Source: Bacteroidales bacterium
GTDB taxonomy: Bacteria > Bacteroidota > Bacteroidia > Bacteroidales > JAADJA01
Assembly (NCBI GenBank): GCA_016783885.1
Contig: JADHVR010000011.1
Location: forward strand, 1 to 62,089
Length of the DNA stretch: 62,089 nucleotides
Direction: 5' to 3'
Shown here: positions 23,705 through 33,638 of the stretch, one piece after another
Layout: every line of letters starts with the position of its first letter
Numbering within the stretch: the stretch's first letter is position 1
The notes under the pieces: model-generated
Told to the model about the DNA's origin: nothing
Seen by the model: only the letters and a program-made list of their open reading frames with translations
Databases searched by the model: none
Position numbers and translations under genes: made by a program

Positions 23705-26155
23705 ATGACTAAAAAAATCTTACACGCAGCTTTATTTTTATTATTCTTAAATTCAATGCTATATGCCGGAGAAGTTTCCGTTGACAAAGCAAGGAACACA
23801 GCGAAAAATTTATTCTTCGAAAGAGCCGGTCAATTTTCGGATGTGAAATACGAAAAAATTATTTTTTCAGATGAATTGATCATTAAAGAAAACCAAACTC
23901 TTCTTTTCTATGTTTTCAATTTGCCGGATAATAAGGGCTTTGTGATAGTATCAGCCGAAGATAATGTATATCCGATACTTGGTTATTCATTTGAGAGCAA
24001 TTATTCAGAAGAGGATCAACCTCCTGCATTCGTTGATTGGTTTGAAAATTACAAGGATCAGATTATTTATGTTAAAAAGAATAAATTAAAAAGCACATCT
24101 GAAATTAAATCACAATGGGAGAAATATACCACCAAACCGGAAAAATCCACAAAAAATTATGTAGAGCCATTAATACAGACAGCCTGGGACCAGGATTGTT
24201 ATTATAATGAACAATGCCCGGTTGATTATAGCGGCGCATGCGACCGTGCCAGGGTCGGTTGTGTTGCAGTGGCAATGGCACAGGTAATGAAATATCACAG
24301 TTATCCACCGCAGGGAACAGGCTCGCATGGTTACTATTCCTCTTACGGATACCTTACAGCCAATTTCGGTGAAACAACTTATAACTGGGATGAGATGCCC
24401 GATTATATTACTGATTTTAATTTTGAAATTGCCCAGATTGGATCCCATTGCGGCATTGCAGTAGAAATGTGGTACGGACCAAATGGTTCAGGAGCTAATT
24501 CCGCAGATGTGGGTCCGGCATTAATGAACTATTTTGGATACTCATCAGGGGCAACATTGGAATATAAAGATGACTATAGCAATTCCGAATGGGAAAATCT
24601 TCTGAGAACAGAATTGGACGCATTAAGACCAATGTATTACCGCGGTTCCGGCAGCGGAGGACATGCATTTGTATGTGAAGGGTACCAGGATAACAACCAT
24701 TTTCATTTTAACTGGGGCTGGGGAGGATTGTATAACGGATATTATTATGTTTCAAACCTGCATCCGGGCACTCATTATTATTCCGAAAACCAGGCAGTAT
24801 TGATAAACGTTAAACCACCCGAACCACCTGTGGCTGATTTTGCCGCTAATACAACTGTTGTCCTTACAGGAAGCGGTGTAAATTTCACTGACCTTACCGA
24901 ACACACTCCCGCTTCCTGGTCATGGACATTTGATGGAGCATCTCCTGCAACTTCCGATATGCAGAATCCTGAAAACATTATTTATTCTTCACCGGGTAAT
25001 TATACTGTTACCTTAACTGCAACAAACTGGAATGGTTCGGATACCAAAACAAAGACAGATTATATTACTGTTACTGATGACGCCCTGCCAATTGCTGATT
25101 TTGAAGTTAACCTGACAAATGTATGTTTGGAATCTACAGTAATTTTCACCAATCTTTCTCTTAACTCTCCTGATAACTGGCAATGGTCTTTTGATCCAAA
25201 CACTGTTACTTTTATTAACGGAACAAATGCAAACTCTCAAAATCCACAGGTAGTATTTAATGAGCCTAAGATATATTCAGTAACACTAACAGCCACAAAT
25301 TCAAACGGAAGTAGTTCTATGACCAAACCTGACCTTATCACTGCCGGAGGAGTACCATTACCTTTTATCGAAACATTTGAACTTGGTGCATTCAAAAATT
25401 ACTGGACTATTGAAAATCCGGATAATGATATAACCTGGGACGGATATTACAAACTATCGGGAAACCTGCCGAGCCGTAAAGCAGCATGGATGAACTTCTA
25501 TGAATATAACGACGTTGGTCAGAGAGACAGGTTGGTTTCTCCTCTGCTGAATTTTACCGTGTACAATACCATTGATTTTAGCTTTACTCATGCTTATGCT
25601 ATTTATAATTCGTCAAGAAAAGATTCAATAATTATTTATATCTCTACCGACTGTGGAACTAATTGGACCCGGATATTTGAAGCCGGAGAGGATTTTGCAA
25701 CGCATCCCCCAACCACCGGCGATTTCGTACCATCAATAGCAAGCGATTGGTGTGGTGTTGGTTATGGTGATGATTGTCATACGCTTGATTTAAGTCAGTG
25801 GGTAGGTAATTCGGATGTGCTTATTATGTTTGAATCATACAACGGGCATGGTAATATGATGTATATCGATGATGTTGTAATAACCGGAGAAACAGGCACC
25901 GGGTTAGCTGAAACTCCGGATAAAAGAATTTCAATCTTCCCTAATCCATCAGATGGATTGTTTAATGTTTCCACTGAAGATATGAAGTATCCTCTTGATT
26001 TGTATGTTTACAATAACCTCGGACAAATTGTATATAACGGAAAAATTAATACCGTAAATTCTCAGCTTGATCTTAGCTCTTTTAAAAAAGGAATTTATTA
26101 CATTAAATTTTTTAACAAAAATATTAATCAGATAAAGAAGGTTATTATTAAGTAA
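23705..26155 (+). CDS. C10-family cysteine protease with PKD domains and T9SS sorting domain
   Basis: An 816-residue secreted protease of the streptopain type. ATG 23705 starts a clear signal peptide (KKILHAALFLLFLNSMLYAG); residues upstream in frame are not protein-like. A Spi/propeptide region (about 22-150) inhibits until activation. The catalytic cysteine is Cys186 in RVGCVAVAMAQVMKYH, and the histidine is His320 in GGHAFVCEGYQ, followed by FHFNWGWGG. Two PKD-type domains follow (about 375-450 and 460-555; the WSWTFDG and WQWSFDP motifs), then a jelly-roll adhesin-like domain, then a T9SS sorting domain with FPNPSDGLF and KKVIIK. It is exported by the Gld/Por system and is likely to degrade external protein. 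Confidence 0.93.
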   Translation: MTKKILHAALFLLFLNSMLYAGEVSVDKARNTAKNLFFERAGQFSDVKYEKIIFSDELIIKENQTLLFYVFNLPDNKGFVIVSAEDNVYPILGYSFESNYSEEDQPPAFVDWFENYKDQIIYVKKNKLKSTSEIKSQWEKYTTKPEKSTKNYVEPLIQTAWDQDCYYNEQCPVDYSGACDRARVGCVAVAMAQVMKYHSYPPQGTGSHGYYSSYGYLTANFGETTYNWDEMPDYITDFNFEIAQIGSHCGIAVEMWYGPNGSGANSADVGPALMNYFGYSSGATLEYKDDYSNSEWENLLRTELDALRPMYYRGSGSGGHAFVCEGYQDNNHFHFNWGWGGLYNGYYYVSNLHPGTHYYSENQAVLINVKPPEPPVADFAANTTVVLTGSGVNFTDLTEHTPASWSWTFDGASPATSDMQNPENIIYSSPGNYTVTLTATNWNGSDTKTKTDYITVTDDALPIADFEVNLTNVCLESTVIFTNLSLNSPDNWQWSFDPNTVTFINGTNANSQNPQVVFNEPKIYSVTLTATNSNGSSSMTKPDLITAGGVPLPFIETFELGAFKNYWTIENPDNDITWDGYYKLSGNLPSRKAAWMNFYEYNDVGQRDRLVSPLLNFTVYNTIDFSFTHAYAIYNSSRKDSIIIYISTDCGTNWTRIFEAGEDFATHPPTTGDFVPSIASDWCGVGYGDDCHTLDLSQWVGNSDVLIMFESYNGHGNMMYIDDVVITGETGTGLAETPDKRISIFPNPSDGLFNVSTEDMKYPLDLYVYNNLGQIVYNGKINTVNSQLDLSSFKKGIYYIKFFNKNINQIKKVIIK

Positions 26156-26250
26156 TGATTTGCTGAGAAGCAATGTCAGTATATGTTAAAAGTTATATGT
26201 TATATGTTATTTGTTAAGAGTTTAATGAGAAGATTACTAAAAACTGAATA

Positions 26251-26745
26251 ATGACAGTAATGAAAAAAACAGCCGTTTTTCCCGGTTCATTCGATCCTAT
26301 CACCATAGGACATGAATCCATCATAAAAAGAGCTTTGCCTCTGTTTGACGAATTGTATGTGGCAATAGGGATAAATATCGAAAAAAAAGACTTTTTCCCC
26401 ATTGATCAAAGAGTTGAATGGATAAAAAAGGTATTTAAAGATCACTCGCAGGTAAAAGTGTTAAAGTACGAAGGCTTGACTGTTGATCTTTGTAAAAAGT
26501 TAAATGCAGGTTATATATTAAGAGGACTAAGAACTTCTGCCGATTTTGAATTCGAACGTAGCATAGGTCAGATCAATAAAAAGCTATATCCTGAAATTGA
26601 AACTGTGTTTTTACTTACTTCAACCGAACATACACCTCTGAACTCCTCGATGGTCCGTGATATACTCCGGCACGGGGGTGATGCAAGCCAGTTTGTTCCT
26701 CAAGAGGTTGATTTGTCAGCATACTTTAAAAAACAAATCCGTTAA
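26251..26745 (+). CDS. coaD: Phosphopantetheine adenylyltransferase
   Basis: A 164-residue nucleotidyltransferase that makes dephospho-CoA from phosphopantetheine and ATP. It shows AVFPGSFDPITIGHESII, where TIGH is the HxGH motif (His at the usual first place is Thr), RGLRTSADFEFE, and TSTEHTPLNSSMVRDI in place of ISSTxxR. An ATG at 26260 also fits. The change from HxGH to TIGH is common in this family. The following gene begins 33 bases later. Confidence 0.95.
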   Translation: MTVMKKTAVFPGSFDPITIGHESIIKRALPLFDELYVAIGINIEKKDFFPIDQRVEWIKKVFKDHSQVKVLKYEGLTVDLCKKLNAGYILRGLRTSADFEFERSIGQINKKLYPEIETVFLLTSTEHTPLNSSMVRDILRHGGDASQFVPQEVDLSAYFKKQIR

Positions 26746-26778
26746 TCCGGCGTTTCTCTTTTGCAAAAAATCAATTAT

Positions 26779-28176
26779 ATGATTAAAAAAACCTTTTTGG
26801 CTTTCATTTTAATTCTGTCAATTTTATATTCTTTTTCAACCGAGACAATAATTACCGGGAATTTGCCTGGTGCAGAGAGTCTGGAAATAAGACTGCTCGT
26901 TTATTCCGATCAAATTACTTATGATGAACTGGTTCTGGATCGAAAAATAATTGATAAAAACGGTTTTTTTTCATTTAATATTGATATAAAAGAACCAATT
27001 ATTTCTTTTTTTGATATCGAATTTTATTCATTCATACTTTACCTTGAACCCGGAGGCAAATATGAAATTAATTGCGATTCAATATCTATTGATGACCAGT
27101 ACAGACCATACTATAAAAAAGAGCACCTCGGTTGCAAAATCACCACTGATCTTAAACCCGGGCTGAATAACCTGATAGCAGAATTCAATACATTGTATAA
27201 TGAATTTGTCATAAATAATTTTGATGAAATTTATAAAAAAAGAAAAAGAAGCCTGATTGATTCCTTTAAAAAGGAGAACGTGCAAAAATATAAGGACATT
27301 GATAATGATTATTTTCAGGATTACATCGAATATAAAATTGCTTCTATCGAGTTAGCCGGGGCGTCGGTTAAGAAATCGGAAATTTTTTTAAAGTATTTGG
27401 ATAAAAAGCCGGTACTTTATCACAATACGGAATACATGTATTTTTTCAACCGGTTTTTTGACCATTATTTAACATCCGGATCAAAATCCATTTCAAGGAC
27501 CGACCTTTTATCTGCCATTAATTATCAAAGTAGTTATGCAGCATTAATGGATACCCTTGGCAAAGACACCATACTCAGAAATGAGGTTATACGCGAAATG
27601 GTGATGTTAAAAGGATTAAAAGAGCTTTATTATTCGCCTGATTATTCGCGACAGAACATTTTGGATATCCTGAAGCAAGTTGCCGCTGCCGGTAAATTTC
27701 CTGAGCACCGGTTGATAGCAAATAACCTTATAATTACTTTAACGAAACTTCAAAAAGGAACACACACGCCGAATTTCAAACTGCCCGACCTGAACGGAAA
27801 AATGGTTGAGCTATCGGAGTTATTCGGGAAACCGGTTTACCTTAGCTTTATAACTACATGGAGTTACGCCTGCCTTGCAGAAATGAAATTAATGGCTGAT
27901 CTGTATAACAATTATAAAAATCGCATTGAATTCGTTTCAGTCTCTCTTGATAACAATCCGGAGATTGTAAGAAAATATGTAAAGGATAAGGGATATGAAT
28001 GGCTCTTCCTTTTTAATGGCAGCGGCTATGATTTGTTAAAAGATTACGACATAAAGACTTTCCCGCTTTTTATTTTGATAAATAAAGAAGGAGAAATTCT
28101 CCAGTATCCGGCATACAAGCCGAGTGAGAATATTGAAACTTACTTTCAGGCTTTGACAAAAGAATCTGATGAGTAA
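26779..28176 (+). CDS. Thioredoxin-fold envelope protein with SxxC active site
   Basis: A 465-residue exported protein; ATG 26779 is followed by a signal peptide ending at SFSTETI. The N-terminal part (about 22-130) is a beta-rich domain of the sort common in Bacteroidota TlpA/ResA proteins, and a helical middle region follows. The C-terminal thioredoxin domain (about 330-465) has HTPNFKLPDLNGKMVELSEL, then FITTWSYACLAEM. The usual WCxPC is here Ser362-Tyr-Ala-Cys365, so the first (attacking) cysteine is missing. SLDNNPEIVRKYVKDKGYEW and the cis-Pro region KTFPLFILI are normal. It is more likely a monothiol or structural protein than a standard disulfide reductase. Confidence 0.87.
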   Translation: MIKKTFLAFILILSILYSFSTETIITGNLPGAESLEIRLLVYSDQITYDELVLDRKIIDKNGFFSFNIDIKEPIISFFDIEFYSFILYLEPGGKYEINCDSISIDDQYRPYYKKEHLGCKITTDLKPGLNNLIAEFNTLYNEFVINNFDEIYKKRKRSLIDSFKKENVQKYKDIDNDYFQDYIEYKIASIELAGASVKKSEIFLKYLDKKPVLYHNTEYMYFFNRFFDHYLTSGSKSISRTDLLSAINYQSSYAALMDTLGKDTILRNEVIREMVMLKGLKELYYSPDYSRQNILDILKQVAAAGKFPEHRLIANNLIITLTKLQKGTHTPNFKLPDLNGKMVELSELFGKPVYLSFITTWSYACLAEMKLMADLYNNYKNRIEFVSVSLDNNPEIVRKYVKDKGYEWLFLFNGSGYDLLKDYDIKTFPLFILINKEGEILQYPAYKPSENIETYFQALTKESDE

Positions 28177-28350
28177 CCTGCCGGACTTCCAAAATAAATT
28201 TTAAAAGTTCGGATATTTGATTCATTGATTTCAAGTTTTATTTTACCGGCTATTCCGGATCTTAAACCTACATTATTGGAAACAAACTACGAAATCGTAC
28301 AATTAAATCATACCCCTCTTATCTGAAATCATATTTTATTTTTTTTACCA

Positions 28351-28365
28351 TGCTTATAATAAGCA
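28351..28365. promoter_or_regulatory. Perfect 15-base palindrome upstream of the sigma-54 promoter
   Basis: TGCTTATAATAAGCA has two exact 7-base arms around a central A. It lies about 35 bases before the -24 element. A site for a dimeric enhancer-binding protein is the natural guess, although such sites are usually further upstream. Confidence 0.45.
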
Positions 28366-28398
28366 CTTTATACTTCGGCAATCATTTGTTGTACTGAA

Positions 28399-28414
28399 TT
28401 GGCATGGGTCTTGC
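28399..28414 (+). promoter_or_regulatory. Sigma-54 type promoter (-24/-12)
   Basis: TTGGCATGGGTCTTGC fits the sigma-54 form YTGGCACG-N4-TTGC with one change (T for C after GGCA). The GG at 28401-28402 and GC at 28413-28414 have the required 10 bases between them. The predicted start is near 28426, giving a leader of about 56 bases to the ATG at 28482. The rest of the 305-base gap is AT-rich and holds no gene. Confidence 0.7.
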
Positions 28415-28481
28415 GTTGTCCGTTGTAATTAACGAAATGAAGTAATCATTTCAATTTTAAACTTTTAAATTTATTTATTTT

Positions 28482-28877
28482 ATGAAAACACACAAATTAT
28501 TTTTTTTAGTATTTTGTTTTGCGATTACGAACCTGGCATTTAGCCAGTCGGGAATTCAAAACGTTTGTTTATCTCCTGTCGATCAGCATGTTGATGTAAC
28601 TTCGACAAATTCAGCAAACTTTATTTGGTCTCTAAGGCACGGAGCATCTGCTTGGGATATAGAAGTTGGTGAGGTTGGCTTCGAACCAGGGCAAGGAGAT
28701 TTTATTAGTAGATATAAGGTCAGACAAAGTGCACCGTCTATTTCTACTAAAGTGGAATTTACTATGAGAGGATTAGAGCCCGGAACAGTCTATAATGTTT
28801 TTATTAGGACAAATTGCGGTGGTGGCGACTTCAGTGAATGGAGTAAACCTGTTACCTTTACAACAAAGAGTTTGTAA
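28482..28877 (+). CDS. Small secreted protein with a single Fn3 domain
   Basis: A 131-residue protein with a signal peptide ending at LAFSQSG and one fibronectin type III domain over most of the rest: ANFIWSLRHGASAWDIEVG, the AFMRGLEPGTVYNVFIRTNCGGG-like core with GLEPGTVYNVFIRT, and the FSEWSKPVTFTT ending. Fn3 domains usually bind proteins or glycans. There is no T9SS sorting domain and no lipobox, so the protein probably stays in the periplasm or leaves by another route. The gene is monocistronic: a sigma-54 promoter lies before it and a strong terminator after it. Confidence 0.82.
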   Translation: MKTHKLFFLVFCFAITNLAFSQSGIQNVCLSPVDQHVDVTSTNSANFIWSLRHGASAWDIEVGEVGFEPGQGDFISRYKVRQSAPSISTKVEFTMRGLEPGTVYNVFIRTNCGGGDFSEWSKPVTFTTKSL

Positions 28878-28929
28878 TAAATTGCTTAATTAAAATATTC
28901 GATTAAATTTAAATTACGTATGCAATTTG

Positions 28930-28960
28930 AACCGCCCTAAACATTGGGGCGGTTTTTTTT
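28930..28960 (+). terminator. Strong intrinsic terminator
   Basis: AACCGCCC (28930-28937) and GGGCGGTT (28947-28954) pair exactly around a 9-base loop, and a run of eight T follows. It ends the Fn3 gene 52 bases past its stop. Confidence 0.9.
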
Positions 28961-29080
28961 ATGCGTGAAAATATTATTAAGGTGCCAGAAGTATTAAGTA
29001 ACATTTAGTGCTAAGAATATTTACAACCAGGTTTCGAACGTTGAACATCCCTGTCAGGGCGTGAAACATCGAATATAAAA

Positions 29081-29638
29081 CTACCATTCCTCATCCGTAG
29101 CTTCCGCTTTCGGCATCATGCCTTTTTTCAGGCTTTCGATCCACGATTTGGCAAAGCTGTCAACCTGAATCAGGTATTCATCCCATGTAGGATTGTATTG
29201 CGGGTCATCTTTGTTCAGCCATTTTTCCACCGGAACTTTTGACGCCTGGCGCATTATAAATTCGGTTAATATGTACCGGTACCTTCCTTCTTTAAACTCA
29301 AGGGTAAAGATGTACTGGATAACCCCTGCATCGGTTTGGAAGCCATTTTCATCCGTATTTTTTATCTTGAACCTGTGGAGTCCTTTTATAATACCGGTTT
29401 CCGGATCACGGGTTTTAGTAACATCAACTGGATTTTTGTAGTAAGTGTTGATCCAGCCTATTGCCCGGTTAAAGAAATCTTGTTTTGTGCCTTCTTCCTG
29501 TATTACTTTTTTGTAAGTTATTAAACCTGTTTTTTCGTCAATTGGAGGCTTAATATTTTGCACATTTTGACCAACTAAAATCAAATTTGGAAATAGGATA
29601 AAGCATAAGAAGGTAATAATCAAAAAAAGATTCTTCAT
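29081..29638 (-). CDS. DUF4468-type exported protein
   Basis: A 185-residue protein with a signal peptide (ending LILVGQ) and a domain of the DUF4468 (TBP-like fold) type. It shows LITYKKVIQEEGTKQDFFNRAIGWINTYYKNPVDV, then RDPETGIIKGLHRFKI and YIFTLEFKEGRYRYILTEFI, followed by a helical C-terminus. Members are common in Bacteroidota and their function is unknown. It is a single gene with no close partner; the groEL end lies 166 bases upstream of its start codon. Confidence 0.82.
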   Translation of the reverse strand: MKNLFLIITFLCFILFPNLILVGQNVQNIKPPIDEKTGLITYKKVIQEEGTKQDFFNRAIGWINTYYKNPVDVTKTRDPETGIIKGLHRFKIKNTDENGFQTDAGVIQYIFTLEFKEGRYRYILTEFIMRQASKVPVEKWLNKDDPQYNPTWDEYLIQVDSFAKSWIESLKKGMMPKAEATDEEW

Positions 29639-29750
29639 ATTGTATAATTTTTTTTAGATTATAAACGATTTAAGTATAATTTTATTCTTTAATTTAACAG
29701 TTCGTATGACAAACTCAAAATCAATGCAAAAAAATATTAAAAAGTACAAA

Positions 29751-29778
29751 TAAAAAACCCCTCGCTTTGGAGGGGTTT
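29751..29778 (-). terminator. Terminator of groEL
   Basis: AAACCCCTC (29755-29763) and GAGGGGTTT (29770-29778) are exact reverse complements. On the minus strand the stem is followed by a run of T. It lies 26 bases past the groEL stop. Confidence 0.9.
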
Positions 29779-29803
29779 ATAAAATTTTGATCATATATTG
29801 ATT

Positions 29804-31456
<1,653 letters not shown>

Positions 31457-31491
31457 TTATTTTTTTTTTAGTTAATTACAAAATAGTGATT

Positions 31492-31770
31492 TTAAATTAT
31501 TGCATAAATATCTGATTCTTTCATGATGAGGTAATCTTTATCATCATAAGTTATTTCGGTGCCGGCATATTTGCCATAAAGCACAGTATCACCAACTTTA
31601 ACTGTTGGTTTTTCATCTTTTGTTCCCGGACCAACTGCAACGATTACACCTTTTTGAGGTTTTTCCTTTGCAGTATCAGGAATTATAATTCCGCCCGAAG
31701 TTTTTTCTTCGGCATTTGCCGGTTCAATCAGTACACGGTCTGCTAATGGTTTAATTTTAATTTCTGACAT
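31492..31770 (-). CDS. groES: Co-chaperonin GroES
   Basis: A 92-residue 10-kDa chaperonin with [35 protein letters not shown] (the mobile loop and its flank), then VGPGTKDE and [11 protein letters not shown]. It caps the GroEL ring. It heads the groES-groEL pair, downstream of the secG terminator. Confidence 0.98.
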   Translation of the reverse strand: MSEIKIKPLADRVLIEPANAEEKTSGGIIIPDTAKEKPQKGVIVAVGPGTKDEKPTVKVGDTVLYGKYAGTEITYDDKDYLIMKESDIYAII

Positions 31771-31845
31771 AATATTATAGTATTATAGTTTTAAAATAAT
31801 TTAATTTTTTCAAAGTCGCCTTAGACATAATTTATGCCAAAACAA

Positions 31846-31879
31846 AAAATGTCAGAATTAGATGACATTCTGACATTTT
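31846..31879 (-). terminator. Terminator between secG and groES
   Basis: AAAATGTCAGAAT (31846-31858) and ATTCTGACATTTT (31867-31879) pair over 13 bases with an 8-base loop. On the minus strand T residues follow. It ends secG and separates the upstream operon from groES. Confidence 0.85.
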
Positions 31880-31900
31880 AATTTTTATTTTTAATTGTTT

Positions 31901-32257
31901 TTATTGTCCTTCGGGATTTTCTGTTTCAGATTGGTCAGGTGGCGGTAAATAGTCTTCAATAGGTTGCACATCGGGTAAATCCTGGTATAGTTCCTGTAAT
32001 TCACTATCGCCTGCTTGTATATTGACTCCTCTTGGAATAACAAATATGGAAAACAAGCTAAGTAATAATAGCATCACTGCAAGTGTCCAAGTAGATTTTT
32101 CAAGAAAATCAGCCGTTTTTCTAACACCCATAAACTGGTTGGATGATGAAAAATTTGATGCTAATCCGCCGCCTTTAGAACTTTGAACCAATACAATCAG
32201 CGTCAGCAATACGCAGGTTACAAAAATTAAAACTGCAATAACAATATAAGCTCCCAT
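31901..32257 (-). CDS. secG: Preprotein translocase subunit SecG
   Basis: A 118-residue SecG. Two membrane helices (about 3-25 and 55-75) flank the conserved LIVLVQSSKGGGLASNF loop, with FLEKSTWTLAVMLLLLSLF after it. It helps SecYE move preproteins. The C-terminal tail is acidic and Pro-rich (LPDVQPIEDYLPPPDQ), longer than in E. coli, as in other Bacteroidota. It is 30 bases after the stop of the TPR-type gene. Confidence 0.95.
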   Translation of the reverse strand: MGAYIVIAVLIFVTCVLLTLIVLVQSSKGGGLASNFSSSNQFMGVRKTADFLEKSTWTLAVMLLLLSLFSIFVIPRGVNIQAGDSELQELYQDLPDVQPIEDYLPPPDQSETENPEGQ

Positions 32258-32287
32258 TTTATTTTGTCTTTTAAATTAATTATCAGA

Positions 32288-33082
32288 TTATTTAATCTCT
32301 TTCTTTATTTTTTCAATTTGGGCTGCAAAGTAACTACTTTTTTTCGGATTAAGCAAACTTAATTTATGGTATATTTTAATGGCTTTAGCTAAATTTCCTT
32401 GTTTATAATAAATATTTGCAAGCGTTTCCGATACTATTTCCACGTTATCAACAAGGCTTTGTTTTGCCGTATCAACAGGATTAAAAAATTCGGTTTTTGA
32501 CGGAGCAGATATCTTTGGTTCTTCTTTAATGAATTTATCAATGATATCTTCATTGGCTTTCAGGTTGTTTTCTTTAGGAGGCGAATCTTCTTTTGTTTTT
32601 GTTTCAATTGAAGTAGAATATTGTTGTAATAACCCTTCAAGTTTGTCAGTTAAATTGTGAAGTGTGAGGTACTGCCTGCCGGTATCATGTAGCCCTGACG
32701 ACAATAATAATGAATTTACCTCACTCTTTAACAGGTTGGTCAAATCCAGAATATTTGTTTTTTGATCAATGACTTGCGGTTTAATATCTGCTGATGAAAT
32801 TTCTTTTTTGCTTATAACTTCTGTATCTTTAAGAGGAGAAAATGCTTTTTGAAGTGAATTTAACAGTTGTTTAAGAACTTTACGATCGGGAGCATAAGCA
32901 GATGCCATCTTAAGTTGACTGTTGAATTTTATATTGCTTTCTTTGTAAAGGTTTAAAACGAACAAAATGTCAGCAGTCTGGCAATAAGGATAATCATTTA
33001 CCAGGTTTTCCAGCAACAGTATGCTTTCAGCATTTAGTTTTTCGGGCGATTTAATATAGTCGATAAATTGCTGACGATTCAT
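32288..33082 (-). CDS. TPR-type hypothetical protein between lptE and secG
   Basis: A 264-residue cytosolic protein. The N-terminus (about 1-90) is helical and regular (FIDYIKSPEKL, LVNDYPYCQTADILFVLNLYKESN), the middle is charged and low-complexity, and the C-terminus has a single TPR-like motif (ETLANIYYKQGNLAKAIKIYHKLSLLNP). It keeps the lptE-tpr-secG position I recall in other Bacteroidota. Function not known; a scaffold role is a guess. Confidence 0.8.
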   Translation of the reverse strand: MNRQQFIDYIKSPEKLNAESILLLENLVNDYPYCQTADILFVLNLYKESNIKFNSQLKMASAYAPDRKVLKQLLNSLQKAFSPLKDTEVISKKEISSADIKPQVIDQKTNILDLTNLLKSEVNSLLLSSGLHDTGRQYLTLHNLTDKLEGLLQQYSTSIETKTKEDSPPKENNLKANEDIIDKFIKEEPKISAPSKTEFFNPVDTAKQSLVDNVEIVSETLANIYYKQGNLAKAIKIYHKLSLLNPKKSSYFAAQIEKIKKEIK

Positions 33083-33087
33083 TTCTT

Positions 33088-33603
33088 TTACCAGTTTATT
33101 ACAGCTTTGTTAAAAACATCTTCAACTAGCATTTCGTTTATTTCATCAATTAATTGCCCTTGTATTTCTGCCAGATTCTGATCGCTTGCATAATCGGCAT
33201 ATCTTGAAAAAACAGATTCAAAACTCATTTTTTCATCAAAAGTATTTGTATAATTAACATCAATCGTAATTGTAAGGCGGTTCATAGCTGCCTGGTCATT
33301 TTCCTGAATTGCCACAGGCTGGGTTCTATAACCTGTTATAGCTCCTTCAAGGATTAAGTCGCCTCCTTCATTTACAAGGATCAGGCTGGTTTCCGAAACG
33401 AATTTATCCTCCAGGCCATCTGTTAATTTTTGGCTGAGAGTTGGTTCGATCAATGAGGCATTATTGGTGAAATATTTAATGTTTATTGTTTTTACTTCAA
33501 TCGGTATGGAAGCGCCGGTGAAAGAATAGTTAACAGTACAGGCGGTCATAAAAATTAATGTCGCAATGAAAATAATATTTTTTATTACAGAGAGTTTTAT
33601 CAA
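33088..33603 (-). CDS. lptE: LPS-assembly lipoprotein LptE
   Basis: A 171-residue lipoprotein; the signal ends in FMTACTVNYSFTGASIP, with the lipid-bearing Cys near residue 22. The pattern (YSFTGASIPIEVKTINIKYF, LSQKLTDGLEDKF, LEGAITGYRTQPVAI, and VNYTNTFDEKMSFE) is that of Bacteroidota LptE, which forms the outer-membrane LPS insertion complex with LptD. Five bases separate it from the TPR-type gene. Confidence 0.9.
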   Translation of the reverse strand: MIKLSVIKNIIFIATLIFMTACTVNYSFTGASIPIEVKTINIKYFTNNASLIEPTLSQKLTDGLEDKFVSETSLILVNEGGDLILEGAITGYRTQPVAIQENDQAAMNRLTITIDVNYTNTFDEKMSFESVFSRYADYASDQNLAEIQGQLIDEINEMLVEDVFNKAVINW

Positions 33604-33638
33604 GTTTTGAAAATTTAATAAATTGAAACTATTAATAT

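Noticed and set aside
31771-31845. Sigma-54 promoter or CIRCE element upstream of groES
   Set aside because: TTGGCATAAATT lacks the TTGC half at the correct distance, and no CIRCE inverted repeat is present.
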